Positions 45,678 to 57,640 of a stretch of 64,000 bases of DNA are shown piece after piece. Below the pieces are notes generated by a model, which did no database searches, was not told where the DNA came from, and was given only the letters and a program-made list of their open reading frames with translations. The DNA comes from Sciurus carolinensis (lineage: Eukaryota > Chordata > Mammalia > Rodentia > Sciuridae). How positions within the stretch are numbered: position 1 is the stretch's first letter; each line of letters starts with the position of its first letter. The position numbers and the translations under genes were made by a program. The stretch spans positions 94,096,738 through 94,160,737 of the forward strand of contig NC_062214.1 in assembly GCF_902686445.1 (NCBI RefSeq), given 5' to 3'.

Positions 45678-48600
45678 TCATTCTCCACTTCTCAGGGAAA
45701 ACATTTGGCCTTTGGTTTTTTGGGATTGTCTTATTTCACTGAGCATGATATTCTCCAATTCCATCCATTTATTTGCAAATGTCATAATATTATTCTTTAT
45801 CACTGAATAATATTCCATTGTGTATATATACGACAGTTTCTTTATCCATTCATCTGTTGAAGGGCATCTAGGTTGGTTCCGCATTCTAGCTATTGTGAAC
45901 TGAATTGCTATAAACATTGATGTGGCTTTGTTACTGTAGTATGCTGATCTTAAGTCCTTTGGGTATAAAACGATGAGTGGGATAACTGGGTCAAAAGGTG
46001 GGTCCATTCTAAGTTTTCTGAGGATTCTCCACCCTGCTTTCCAGAGTGGCAGCACCAATTTACAATTCCCCAGCAATGTAAAAGTGTGCCTTTTCCCCCA
46101 CATCCACACCAACATCTATTATTGTTTGTGTTCTTGATAATAGCCATTCTAATTGGAGTAAGACGAAATCTTAGAGTTGTTTTAATTTGCATTTCTCTAA
46201 TTACTAGAGATGTTGAACACTTTTTCATATGTTTATTAATCACCTGTATGTCTTTTGTAAAGTGTCTGTCCAGTTCCTTGGCCCATTTATTGGTTGGGTT
46301 CTTTGTATTTTGGGTGAAAAGTTTTGTAAGTTATTTATAAATTTTGGTGATAAGTGCTCTATCTGAAGTGTGTGTGGAAAAGATTTTCTCCCACTCTGTA
46401 GGCTCTCTCTTCACATTCTTGATTGTATCCTTTGCTGAGAAAAAGTTTTTTAGTTTAAGTCCACCCCTTTTATTGACTCTTGCTTTGATTTCTTGTGCTT
46501 TGGGAATCATGTTGAGGAAATCTGATCCTAAGCCAACATGATGAAGATTCGGGCCTACTTTGTCTTCTATTTGGTGCAGGGTCTCTGGTCTACTACCTAA
46601 GTCCTTGATCCATTTTGAATTGAGTTTTGCGCAGGGTGAGAGATAGAGGTTTAATTTCATTTTGCTACATATGGATTTCCAGTTTTGCCAGCACCATTTG
46701 TTGAGGAGGCTATCTTTTCTCCATTGTATGTTTTTGACTCCTTTGTCTAGTATAAGGTGACTGTATTTATGTGGTTTTGTCTCTGTGTCTTCTATTCTGT
46801 ACCACTGGTCTGCCTGTCTATTTTGGTGCCAATACCATGCCATTTTTGTTACTATTGTTCTGTAGTATAGTTGAAGGTCTGGAATTATGATATCTCCTGC
46901 TTGATTCTTTCTGTTTAGGATTGTTTTGGCTATTCGAGATCTCTTGCTCTTCCAGATAAAGTTCATGATTGCTTTCTCTATTTCTATGAGGAATGTCATT
47001 GGGATTTTAATAGGAATTGCATTGAATCTGTATAGCACCTTTGGTAGAATGGCCATTTTGACAATGTTAATTCTGCCTATCCAAGAACATGGGAGATCTT
47101 TCCATCTTCTAAGGTTTTCTTTATTTCCTTCTTTAGTGTTCTGTAGTTTTCATTGTAGGGGTCTTTCACCTCTTTTGTTAGATTAATTCCCACATTTTTT
47201 TTTTTTTTTGAGGCTATTGTGAATGAAGTGGTTTTCCTAATTTCTCTTTCAGAGGATTCATCACTTACGAATAGAAATGTATTATACTTACATGTATTGA
47301 TTTTATATCCTGCTACTTTGCTGAAATCATTTATTAGTTCTAGAAGTTTTCTAGCGGAGCTTTTTAGATCTTCTAAATATAGGATCATGTCATCAGCAAA
47401 TAGTGATAGCTTAAGTTCTTTATTTCTATTTGTATCCCTTTAAATTTTTTGGTCTGTCTGATTGCTCTGGTAAGTGTTTCAAGGATGATGTTGAATAAAA
47501 GTGGTGAAAGAGGGCATCCTGTCTTGTTCCAGTTTTTAGAGGGAATGCTTTCAGTTTTTCTCCATTAAGAATGATGTTGGCCGTGGGCTTAGCATAGATA
47601 GCCTTTACATTGTTGAGGTGTGTTCCTACTATTCCTATTCTTTCTAGTGTTTTAAGCATGAGGTGGTGCTGTATTTTATCAAATGCTATCTCAGCATCTA
47701 TTGAAATAATCATATGAGTCTTAACTTTAAGTCTATTGATATAATAAATTATATTTATTGATTTCCGGATGCTGAACCAACCTTGCATCCCTGGGATAAA
47801 CCCCACTTGATCATGGTGCACTATCTTTTTAATATATTTTTGTATGCAATTTGCCAGAATTTTGTTAAGGATTTTTGCATCTGTGTTCATCAGGGATATT
47901 GGTCTAAAGTTTTCTTTCCTTAATGAGTCTTCATCTGGTTTTGATATCAGAGTGATACTAGTCTCATAGAATGAATTTGGAAGGGTTCCCTCTTTTTCTA
48001 TTTTATGGAATACCTTGAGAAGTATTGGTATTAGTTCTTCTTTAAAGTTCTTGTAGAATTTGACAGAGAATCTATCTGGTTCTGGGCTTTTCTTTGTTGG
48101 TAGTCTTTTGATGGCTTCTTCTATTTCAGTGCTTGAAATTGATCTGTTTAAATTGTGTATGTCTTCCTGATCCAGTTTGGGAGCATCAAATGTCTCTAAA
48201 AATTTGTCAATGTCTTCAATATTTTCTATTTTGTTGTATAGATTTTCAAAGTAGCTTCTAATTATGTTATGTATTTCAACGGTGTCTGTCGTGATCTTTC
48301 CTTTTCCATCATGAATTCTAGTAATTTGAGTTTACTCTCCTCCTCTTCATTAGTGTGGCTAGGGGTTTATCAATTTTGTTTACTTTTTCAAAGAACCAAC
48401 TTTTTGTTTTGTTAATTTTTTGAATTGTTTCTCTTGTTTCAATTTCATTGATTTCAGCTCTGATTTTAATTATTTCCTGTCTTCTACTATTTTTGGTGTT
48501 GATTTGTTCTTCTTTTTCTAGGGCTTTGAGATGTAAAGTTAGGTCATTTAGTCATTGATTTTTTTATTTTTTAATATATGAGCTCAATGCAATGAACTTT

Positions 48601-49500
48601 CCTCTTAGTACTGCTTTCAGAGTGTTCCAGAGACTTTGATATGTTGTGTCGTTATTCTCATTTACTTCTAAGAATTTTTAAAATTTCTTCCCTGATGTCT
48701 TCTGTTATCATTGCATCATTCAATAGGATATTATTTAGTCTCCAGGTGTATGAGTAGTTTTTGTTTGTTATGTTATTGGTGATTTCTCATTGCATTCCAT
48801 TATAGTCTAATGGGATACACGGTAGTATCTCTATTCTTTTTGTATTTACTAATGGCTTCTTTGTGGCATAGCATATGGTCTGCTTTGGAGAAGGAGCCAT
48901 GAACTGCTGAGAAGAAAGTATGTTCACTCAATGATGGATGAAATATTCTGTAAATGTCCATTTAGTTTATATTATTGATCGTATTGTTTAGTTCTATAGT
49001 TTCTTTATTCAGTTTTTGTTTGGAGAATCTATCCAGTGGTGAAAGCAGTGTGTTGAAGTCCCCCACTATTATTGTGTTTTGGTTTACTTGATTCTTAAAA
49101 TTGAGAAAGGTTGGTTTGATGTACATAGATGCTCCATTGTTTGGGGCATAAATATTTAAAATCATTATGTCTTGCTGTTTTATGCTTCCCTTCCTCAGTA
49201 TGAAATGTCCTTCTTTATCCCTTCTAACTTAGGTTTGAAGTCCACTTTATCTGATATGAGGATGGAGACTCCTGCTTTTCTACTGGGTCCATGGGCATGG
49301 TATGTTTTTCCCCATCCTTTCACCTTTAGTCTGTGGTTGTCTTTTTCTATGAGTCTCTTGAAGGTAGCATATTGTTGGGTCTTTCTTTTTAATCCAATCT
49401 GCCAGTCTTATGTCTTTTGAATATTGAGTTTAGGCCATTAACATTCAGGGTTATTATTGTGATGTGATTTGTATTCCTGGTCATTTTGGCTTATTTTTGG
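45678..49500 (-). pseudogene. L1 ORF2 remnant, near full length
   Basis: From the right: endonuclease with LNIYAPNNGASMYIKP and GDFNTLLSPLDR (about 48990-49165); RT with [38 protein letters not shown] (47430-47890), FADD (about 47395-47405) and YKINTCKYNTFLFVSDESS; then [19 protein letters not shown] to the C-terminus (46331-47056) with [17 protein letters not shown] (the second cysteine pair is altered) and a complete end WMELENIMLSEIRQSQKTKG (45678-46115). At about 3.8 kb it equals the normal length (~1,275 codons), but several frameshifts and stops break it. Confidence 0.92.
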
Positions 49501-49557
49501 TCTTTAACTTGACATGGTATCTCCTTTTATGGTTTTTCCTTTAGGGTAGTTCCTCCT

Positions 49558-50600
49558 TTACTGATTTGTATTGTTGTTTTTCACTTCTTCCTCATGAAAT
49601 ATTTTGCTGAGAATGTTCTGTAGTGCAGGTTTTCTATTTGTAAATTCTTTTAACTTTTGTTTATCATGGAAAGATTTTATTTCATTGTTCAATCTGAAGG
49701 TTAGTTTTGCTGGGTATAGGCTTCTTGGTTGGCTTCCATGTTCTTTCAGAGCTTGAAATATATTGTTCCAGGCCCTTCTAGCTTTTAGAGTCTGGGCCGA
49801 GAAATCTGCTGATATCCATATTGGTTTCCCTTTATATGTAATCTGACGCTTTTCTCTTGCAGCCTTTAAAATCCTATCTTTATCTTGTATGTGAGGCATT
49901 TTCATTATAATGTGTCTTGGTGTGGATCTGTTGTAATTTTGTGCACCTGGTGTTCTGTAAGCCTCTTGTATTTGATTTTCCATTTCATTCTTCAGGTTTG
50001 GGAAATTTTCTGATATTATTTTGTTGAACAGGTTGTTCATTCCTTTGGTTTGTATCTCTGTGCCTTTCTCAATCCCAATAATTCTTAAATTTGGTCTTTT
50101 CATGATATCCCATAATTCTTGGAAGTTCTGTTCATGACTTCTTAATATCTTCTCAGTTTGTTCAACTTTATTTTCAAGATTAAATGTTTTGTCTTCATTG
50201 TCTGACATTCTGTCTTCCAGGAGGTCTATTCTATTGGTGATGTTTTCTATTGAGTTTTAATTTTGTTTATTGTTTGTTTCATTACAAGTATTTCTGTTTT
50301 TTTTTTTTCAGAATCTCTATCTCTTTATTGAAGTGTTCTTTTGCTTCCTGCATTTGCTCTTTTAACTGTTTACTGGAATGATTGTGCATCGCCTGCATTT
50401 GCTCTCTTATCTCATCTTTTGCTTCATGGATCATTTTAATTATGCAGATTCTAAATTCTTTTTCTGCCATTTCTACTGCCATGCTGTCATTAGATTCTAT
50501 CAAAATAGCATCTCGGTTTGTTAGGAACACTTTCTTCCCCTGGGTTTTTTCATATTGTTTCTATATATTCCCCTCTAACAGTGAAGATCAGAGGTACTGA
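49558..50600 (-). pseudogene. L1 ORF1 remnant (RNA-binding chaperone)
   Basis: ORF1p is the trimeric nucleic-acid chaperone of the L1 particle. The best frame (50208-49558, 216 residues) has the end of the coiled coil (NLENKVEQTEKILRSHEQNF), the RNA-recognition domain start (NLRIIGIEKGTEIQ), and the C-terminal domain (STPRHIIMKMPHIQDKDRIL, REKRQITYKGKPIWISADFS, YPAKLTFRLN, KPALQNILSKIF). A separate frame (50530-50282) holds the upstream coiled coil (AKDEIREQMQAMHNHSSKQL). Stops between 50210 and 50280 separate the two, so it is not functional as read. Confidence 0.92.
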
Positions 50601-51071
50601 AGTTTCCTCCCTGCAGGCTTATTATGACCCTGCAGTTTTCCAGTACCTCTCCTTTGAAAGGGAGATCAACAATAGCAGCACCCAGTAGAGAAAATGCAGT
50701 TCTGAATCAGACAGCCCTTATAAAGACTTTAACATTATTGTAATAAACAGGATGAACTCAATTACTATTTACAGCATTTCTAGTTGTGAACAAGAGGATG
50801 GGGAAGGGTGTAGGATATGAGTAAATAGAGGTACCTGACAAAGGGCCTCCAATCTCCTGTAGGTGTCTCAGAAAGGGGGCTGCCTTTTCAGTGATGATGG
50901 TCACGGCCTCAGGAATAATTAAAAATGCCTGTATATCCTCCAAGAAGCTGGGAAGCCCCAGTGAGGGTGTGCTGAGTCAGCACAGGGGGTAGGCACAGTG
51001 TCCTTCTGTGGTGGTGGTGCTGGGAGTGCTCAGCAACTGACGTCTGTCCCTGGTGAGGGGTGCGGGCAGGC
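50601..51071 (-). promoter_or_regulatory. Partial L1 5' UTR
   Basis: GC-richer non-coding sequence upstream of ORF1 that ends at the target duplication. It is shorter than the 5' UTR of the middle L1 (about 1.7 kb) and does not show the caagatggc motif at its end, so this L1 is probably 5'-truncated within its UTR. Confidence 0.6.
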
Positions 51072-51400
51072 TGCTTGTGTTCTTGATAATTGCCATTCTG
51101 ACTGGAACAAGATGAAACCTTAGAGTAGTTTTGATTTGCATTTCTTAATTGCTAGGGATGATGAACATTTTTTCATATGTTTATTGATCAATTGTATTTC
51201 TTCTTCTGTTAAGTGTCTGTTCAGTTCCTTAGTCCATTTACTGACTGGGTTATTTGTTTTTTTGATGTTAGGTTTTTTGAGTTCTTTATATATCCTGGAG
51301 AGTAGTACTGTATCTGAGGTGCTTGTGGTACAAGTTTTCTCCCATTCTGTAGGCTCTTGCTTCACGTTATTGTTTCCTTTGAGAAGAATCTTTTTAGCTA
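51072..51400 (-). mobile_element. Twin-primed L1, 3' segment part b
   Basis: Continuation of the L1 interrupted at 45327. The minus-strand frame reads SLAKKIL...[61 protein letters not shown]. It ends where the inverted part starts. Confidence 0.88.
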
Positions 51401-52580
51401 GGGATAGTTGGAACATACCTCAGCATTGTAAAAGTTATGTATGCTAAGCCTAAGTCAACATCATTCTAAATGGAGAAAATGAAAGCAGTCCCTCTAAAAA
51501 GTGGAATAAGACAGGGATGCCCTCTTGTGCCACTTCTACTCAACATAGTCCTTGAAACTATAGCCAGAGCAATCAGATAGATGAAAGAAATTACATGGAT
51601 ATTAGTAAGAAAAGGAGAATTCAATCAGTTACTATTTGCCAATGATATGATTTTATATTTAGAAGATCCAAAAAATTCCACCAAAAAACTTCTAGAACTA
51701 ATAAGTGAATTCAGCAAAGTAGCAGGATATAAAATCAGTACCCATAAATCAAATGCATTTCTATACATAAGCAATGAATCCTCTGCAAGAGAAATTAGGA
51801 AAACTACCCCATTCACAGTAGCCTCAAGAAAAATAACATACTTGGGAATCAATCTAACAAAAGAGGTGAAAGACCCCTACAATGAAAACTACAGAACACT
51901 AAAGAAAGAAATTGAAGAAGACCTTAGAAGATGGAAAGATCTCCCATGCCCTTGAATAGGCAGAATTAATATTATCAAAATGACAATACTATCAAAAGTG
52001 TTATACAGATTCAACGCAATTCCTATTAAAATCCCAATGACATTCTTCATAGAAATAGAAAAAGCAATCATAAAATTCATTTGGAAAAATAAGAGACCCA
52101 GAATATTCAAAGCAATCCTTAGCAGGAAGAGTGAAGCAGAAGGCATCACAATACCAGACCTTAAGTTATACTACAGAGCAATAGTAACAAAACTGGCATG
52201 GTATTGGCACCAAAATAGACATGTAGACTAATAGTACAAAAAGAATACACAGAGACAAATGCTCATAAATACAGTTACCTCATACTAAACAAAGGAGCCA
52301 AAAACATATGATGGAGAAAAGATAGCCTGTTCAAAAAATAGTGCTGGGAAAACTGGAAATCCATATGTAGCAAAATGAAATTAAACCTCTCTCTCACCGT
52401 GCACAAAAATCAACTCAAGGTGGAGCAAAGACTTAGGCACTAGAACAAAGACCCTGTACCTAAGAGAAGAAAAACGTAGGTCTAAATCTTCACCATGTCA
52501 GCTTAGGACTTGACTTCCTTAACATGATCCTAAAGTATAAGAAGTAAAATTAAGAATCAATAAATGGGATGGATTCAAAC
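51401..52580 (+). mobile_element. Twin-primed L1, inverted 5' segment
   Basis: Plus-strand ORF2 sequence from the RT palm ([15 protein letters not shown]) through [37 protein letters not shown] to about NKWDGFK near 52575. In ORF2 order it runs up to the point where the minus-strand part begins, so the two halves are one L1 with an internal inversion. The catalytic motif is FAND instead of FADD (codon aat near 51641). Confidence 0.88.
51401..52580 (+). pseudogene. L1 ORF2 remnant with FAND catalytic motif
   Basis: The longest frame is 51581-51955 (124 residues): [39 protein letters not shown], ending at a TGA where other copies have tryptophan (PCSWIGR). The second frame, 51980-52231, has [20 protein letters not shown] and [19 protein letters not shown]. 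Many stops follow. The D-to-N change in FADD would abolish catalysis even without the stops. Confidence 0.88.
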
Positions 52581-52589
52581 AAATTTTTT

Positions 52590-53790
52590 TAATCTTACTG
52601 TTTGAGCTCTTCATTTCCAAGATTTCTGATGGTTCCTTTTCAAAATCTCTTTGCTGAAATTTTCATCGATATTCTGTATTTTTTTACTAATTTCATTTAA
52701 ATGTTCATCATTATTCTCTTGGATCTCATTGAGTTTTAAAATCAGTCTTATGAATTCTTTATCAGATATTTCATTCACCTTGATATACTTGGAATTTGTT
52801 AATAGAGATTGTCTTTAGAAGGTGTCTACTACCTTATTTTACAGTAATTCTTGTGTTCCTATTTTGAGGTTTGTGCACATGGTGGAATAGATATTTTTGA
52901 AGAAAAACCCTTATTATACAGGAAAGCATGAAATGATGCATTTCAATTCCTGAAAGAAAATAACTACCAACCAACATATTTAGTTATGGGAGGGCCTTCT
53001 TAGTAAATGATTTTAACATGAAAATGTGTCTTGGGATATTGGATTGTTATGCAATGCTGTGCAATGCAGAGTTTATTTCCAGATGGGTACTGTAGTATAA
53101 TGACCCTGCAGCTTTTTGGGTCGTGGTTAGCGAGTTTGGGCCAGCATGTCCTGTATCCAGAGTTGGAGAGATCCACTGTCTCTATGGACCATATAAGGGT
53201 GGGGACACTATAAAAGTTCATGCAGGTTTGGTTTGGACAGCAGAGTATGTATGGTATACCTTGTGTGTCTATTCCTCTAATGAGAACGGTGGTCCAGCCA
53301 GCACTGGTAATGGTGGCCCTGTTACACGAAAGGGTCTTGCACTGGCTGCTCCAGTAGTGATGAGGGGCCTAAACCATTAGTGTCTGATCAGATATTGGTA
53401 CAAGTCCAGGTACTTCCCTGGGAGGGGTGAGGGCAGAAATCACAATACTCCTTCTGTGGCATTCACACCCAGTCTTGTCACCAGTGCATGATCAGACTAG
53501 GTGCAGGGCAAGCAATGCAGATGGTCCACAGATGGGCTGTGGAAGCAAAAGTTGTTTTATTCTTCCCTGCTAACATAGTAGGTATGCCCACCTAGGTGCA
53601 GGACCTCAGAGCCCTGCCCCAGCTGTGCACTCCTGGGGGCAGTGAGACAGACCAGGGGCTTTTCTCCCCATGATTCAGTTTTAGTGCCCACCAGGGATGA
53701 AGTGGGAGAGGGTCACAGATGGCACTAAGCAAAATCTCCTCTCAGGTGAGGTCAAATGTGGCCAATGCTGGACAAACAAATGTAACTTTT
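52590..53790 (-). mobile_element. Outer ancient L1M, segment 3 (ORF1 5' part and 5' UTR)
   Basis: Reversed old L1M: 'cttggatctcattgagttttaaaatc', 'tatgaattctttatcagatattt', 'attcttgtgttcctattttgagg' are ORF1/5' blocks. The following GC-richer part (about 53090-53790: 'ggccctgttacacg', 'cagggcaagcaatgcag', 'gggcagtgagacagacc') fits an old L1 5' UTR. With segments 1 and 2 it makes an L1M of about 5.2 kb. An 83- to 85-residue frame here is not a host exon. Confidence 0.65.
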
Positions 53791-54204
53791 AATACCAAGG
53801 TAATATTCTAGCATATTGATGTGTAATATTTTAACTAAATTTTATCTATCGGATATTTTTAAATCATCTTTACCTTCATTTCTTTTCTATTTTGTACAAA
53901 ATAACCAACACTCACTTTGTGAGTTTGCAGGTCTTCCTCTCATAGGACTCGGCTCACCTTAATGACATGTGGAATGTGGACCACCAGTAGGAGCATCATG
54001 ATTTCATTTTGAATGTTAAATGGGTTCAGTGAAAGTGAGAGGCCAGAGTAGCATATGAGAGGTGACAAAGTTCACATGGAAGTTTTAAGTTGGAGTCTGC
54101 TTTGAAGGTTGGAAAAATACTTTTTGTAGCCTGTAGTCTGAAAAAGAAAATAATGTCAGCAAGTTAATGTTCTTTCCTTTCATGGGTGGGAGTAAAGTAC
54201 ACTT
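53791..54204. other. Unique non-coding sequence
   Basis: No gene or recognisable repeat. Confidence 0.45.
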
Positions 54205-54430
54205 AATGATTCAGAGCCTGAGCTCTGGGGTTAGAATGCTCAAGTTCAGCTTCTTCTTTCCCCTACTACTTATGAGCTATATGACCTTGACCAAGGTGCC
54301 TCAGGTTTGTACTCATTAAAAAGAGAATAACAATATTGTTTTTCACAATGCTATTGTTAGGATTGTTTGAGCTTGTGGGATCTTTACCATACAGTGCTCT
54401 ATAAACATTTGTCATTATTATTGTTCCTTG
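54205..54430 (+). mobile_element. MIR, nearly full length
   Basis: The order 'gagcctgagctctggggttag', 'actacttatgagctatatgacc', 'accaaggtgcctcagg', 'ttgttaggattgtttgag', 'gtgctctataaacatttgtc' follows MIR from the 5' tRNA-like part through the core to the 3' end. Confidence 0.85.
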
Positions 54431-55094
54431 AGAGCAACTGGTTAATAAACAGATGCATATGAAGCATTGTTGAAGGGATAGATAGATAATTTTTAAGACA
54501 TTAACCATGGCAATTGAGTAGCAACCTAATGAGGAAACTTGAATTGAATTTGTTTGCTTCTAAGTGAGTGACATGTTATGTTGGAAAAACAGATTGATAA
54601 ACTGAAATTTTGTGTTTTCACAGTTATGTGAGCTTACTGATGTTTGGATGTTTAAAGAATAAGAGTTTGGTACAAAATGCAATGTGATGGTCAACACTAA
54701 CCAGGATCCCTTAACCAAACTCTTTGAAACTCATAATTTATTTTCCTCAATAAGTTTAGGTAGTGCATGTGTCCAATTAATGCTTTCCATATTTGATTGT
54801 TTATATATTTTCAGAATATTTAAATACTTATGAAGAATCAGCTATACTGAGTGAACGTCTGAAAGTCAGTGAGCCAGTAATGGATGTAGCTGTGGTTAAG
54901 TTTTGATCAGCAAAGCACTTAGGGTACTGCAGTCTCTGAGGTCCTCCCTTTGATTCACTCTCCATTACAACTTTCTGGGGCTCTAAATATCAAAGCCATT
55001 TAGCTTAACACAAGTCAGTGTGATCCCAAAGCAACAGCCCTCAAGAATTAAACTTCTTCAATGCCTGCCTTTGGTAACAACCCACAAGGGATTA
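54431..55094. other. Unique non-coding sequence
   Basis: No gene or recognisable repeat. Confidence 0.45.
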
Positions 55095-55390
55095 AAATCA
55101 TTAGCTCAGTCTTTGTTGAGTACCTCATCTGTGCTTGGACCTATGCAGGATTTTTTAGCAATAAAGAAAAAGTTTAAGTCCCTATCTTCCAAGAGTCTGC
55201 AATCTTGTTAGAGAGATGACTAAAAATATAATAGTGAAATATATAGGACGATACCAACCACATTCTAGTGTCTGGCACAGACCTGAGGAATTTGAGGAGA
55301 GGCAGTGGGGTGTTCCATAAAAGGTTTCATGGAAGACTGAGTTCATTTAGGTCTCATGAGAGTAAGAGTTCTTTGGGAGAGGGGGACTGA
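55095..55390 (-). mobile_element. L2-like fragment
   Basis: 'ttgagtacctcatctgtgc', 'caataaagaaaaagtttaag', 'ccaagagtctgcaatcttg', then 'catggaagactgag' match the reversed L2 3' region. Confidence 0.6.
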
Positions 55391-55514
55391 GAGATGAGGT
55401 AGTATGGGGCAGTGAAAATACCTAGAGCTTTTGTTTTGCCACTTACTGCATGGAAGATTTTGTGCGAGCTGTTCAAACTTACGAGCTACAGTTTCTTCAC
55501 CTCAAAAATGAAGA

Positions 55515-55733
55515 TCCCAGCTGGGCTCAGTGGCGTATGCCTGTAATCCCAGCAACTCAGGAGGCTGGGGCAGGAGGATTACAAATTCAAAGTCAGCCTC
55601 AGCAATTTAGTGAGGCTCTAAGCAGCTCAGTGAGACCCCGTTTCTAAATAAAATACAAAAACGGGCTGGGGATGTGGCTTGGTGGTAAAGCACCCCTGGA
55701 TTCAATCTCTGGTATCAAAAAAAAAAAAAAAAA
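55515..55733 (+). mobile_element. B1-dID-type SINE
   Basis: Complete forward copy: 'gctgggctcagtggcgtatgc', 'caggaggctggggcagg', 'gtcagcctcagcaatttag', 'ctaaataaaatacaaaaacg', ID part 'ggctggggatgtggcttgg', 'gattcaatctctgg' and an A19-type tail. Short flanking atccca repeats are present. Confidence 0.93.
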
Positions 55734-57429
55734 AATCCCATTGAATTAAGTGCTGTGTACCCTAGAAAGCACTGCCTAGGCACTGTGGGGTTCTGAGCAA
55801 GGAGAGCACACTCGGGGTGTGGAGGACTGCAGTCCTGCCTGCCCAGGGGTGAGGTGTCTGCTAGTTCATGGAGGGAATTCCTTCTGGCACATTATCCAGT
55901 TTTTCTACTTCAATTTCCTTATGCAAGTCTGTGCTTTCTGGTCTTGATGTCATAGAGTCATACAAAAGAACAGTCCAGGGGCCAAAAGTAACTAAAAGGG
56001 ATTCCAATCGTCACTTGCATGGCTCGAAGAATGTGAAAAAGGATGCAGTTGGAGGTCTGACTCCAACCCCTCCCCTCTGCTATTCCTCACATTGAAGCTG
56101 CTCAGACTTTCAGCCCTCCCTGGGGCCCCTCCCTCCTTCTGCAGCCAGTTCCCTCTCCCCTCCCACTTCTCCACACACATTGCATTCTGTAGACGGATCT
56201 GGCTTCCACTCCATTCTTCCACATTTATTTTGCCCTGGGCTATCGTCTTCTCCACTCATTTCTTTTTTTCTCCTAATATTTTACAATGAATATTTTCAAA
56301 AAGACAACAAAACTATATAGTGAACAATCAAAAATTCACTATCTAGTTTCTACAGTGAACATTTTGCTCTATTTTCTTTCTTTCTTTTTAGGGAGGAATA
56401 GCATCAGTTTAATTTATTACTACTTTTTGTTTTGCTATGTATTCTTAGATTTATTCATCTGGTCACCTCCGTCTACCCACTTAGCTTTTATTTTTTATTG
56501 TGGTAAAATATACAAAACTTTAAACTCTTCGTTTCAACCCTTTTGAGTATGCATCTTAGCAGTACTAAGTGCATTAAATGTATTATTAAATATATTGTTG
56601 TGTAAAAATATCTCCACCCATTCTTAAACACCATTTGTGTGTGCATGTGATTGGAGAATGAACTGGCTAAACTAGAACACTAAGTGTAAGAAAAAGAGAT
56701 TGAAATGAGGGAGGCAGAAGAACCCTTATTCATCAACAATTTTGTTTCCTTCATATGTATCTAAACAATGGAGATTTTTTTCCCTTTTGGAGCCTTAAAA
56801 AATGTTCATATAAATGGAAGAAGATAATGCATCTGCAAACATGTAGCACAGAGCTTAGTTTATGGTTCATGCTTTCCAAAATTTGTGGAATTCTAAAGCA
56901 ACAAAATTTATGTCTGCTTCAGTCAATATGGGGTAGTCTGTGTTCCAAGGACAAAAAAAAAAAAAAAAATCTCCATGTTATATCTCTGTGGCTTAAAAGG
57001 ACAATGGTTAATTTTTTTCCCCCTGTTCCTTAAGTTCATTGTGGGTTGGAAGGAGAAGCTTTGTTCTCTCTTTCTTAACCCCAGAGCGCATATTGATGGG
57101 AAACTCGTCATTTTGAACATCCGTTTGTGTTGTAGCAATGGGAAGAGAGTTCTGGAGACGTCTGTGCAGACAACTGAATGCCTTGGCCTGACATGGCACT
57201 TCCTCTCACAACTGTTGGTCAGAACTAGTCATGTGACCTCCCACATAATTGTAAGGGGAGTATGTAGTTTAGCATGTGCCAGGTCAGAGAGAAGAGCTGG
57301 GATGTTTGGCAAACTGCAAGAGTCATCACACCATCATCTTAAACCATTTTTCTCTTTTGGAGACACCAAAATTAAAAACCAAACAGTTTAATTTCTACTT
57401 GACAAATCTTATCAGGATTGATAATGAGA
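55734..57429. other. Unique non-coding sequence
   Basis: No exon or recognisable repeat apart from a poly-A run near 56952-56968. Overlapping frames of up to 138 residues (56975-57391) have no family signature and are probably chance. Confidence 0.4.
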
Positions 57430-57640
57430 GTAAATAAGTGGCATTTATCAAGTGCTTGCTATAAATCCAGGTCCTGGCCTTTATTTTATTTATTTAATTG
57501 AATCTCAGCAAGCTGAAGGAAGGTAGTGTTATTGTTCCCATCCTTCAAGTGAGGACTTGGAGGAGGAGCAATGTTCAAATGAGTAGCTTGGTCAAGGAGC
57601 CAGCGGGCCACAGAGCCTGGGTTTAGACCCCAGTGCTGGC
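57430..57640 (-). mobile_element. MIR (reverse orientation)
   Basis: 'catttatcaagtgcttgct', 'aattgaatctcagcaagc', 'ggtagtgttattgttcccatcc', 'gtgaggacttggagg', 'cagagcctgggtttagacccc' fit the reverse complement of MIR across most of its length. Confidence 0.82.

Larger units (their letters stand above)
45328..51071 (-). mobile_element. 5.7-kb L1 inserted in another L1, with candidate 3' transduction
   Basis: Bounded by the 13-bp duplication tgcttgt(a/g)ttctt (45315-45327 and 51072-51084). From right to left: part of a 5' UTR (about 50600-51071), ORF1, ORF2, a 3' UTR and a T-rich tail at about 45408-45450. Beyond that tail, still inside the duplications, is ~80 bp of non-L1 sequence (45338-45405) and a second T-rich tail (about 45327-45337). 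This is the structure expected of a short 3' transduction. ORFs are broken. Confidence 0.9.
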
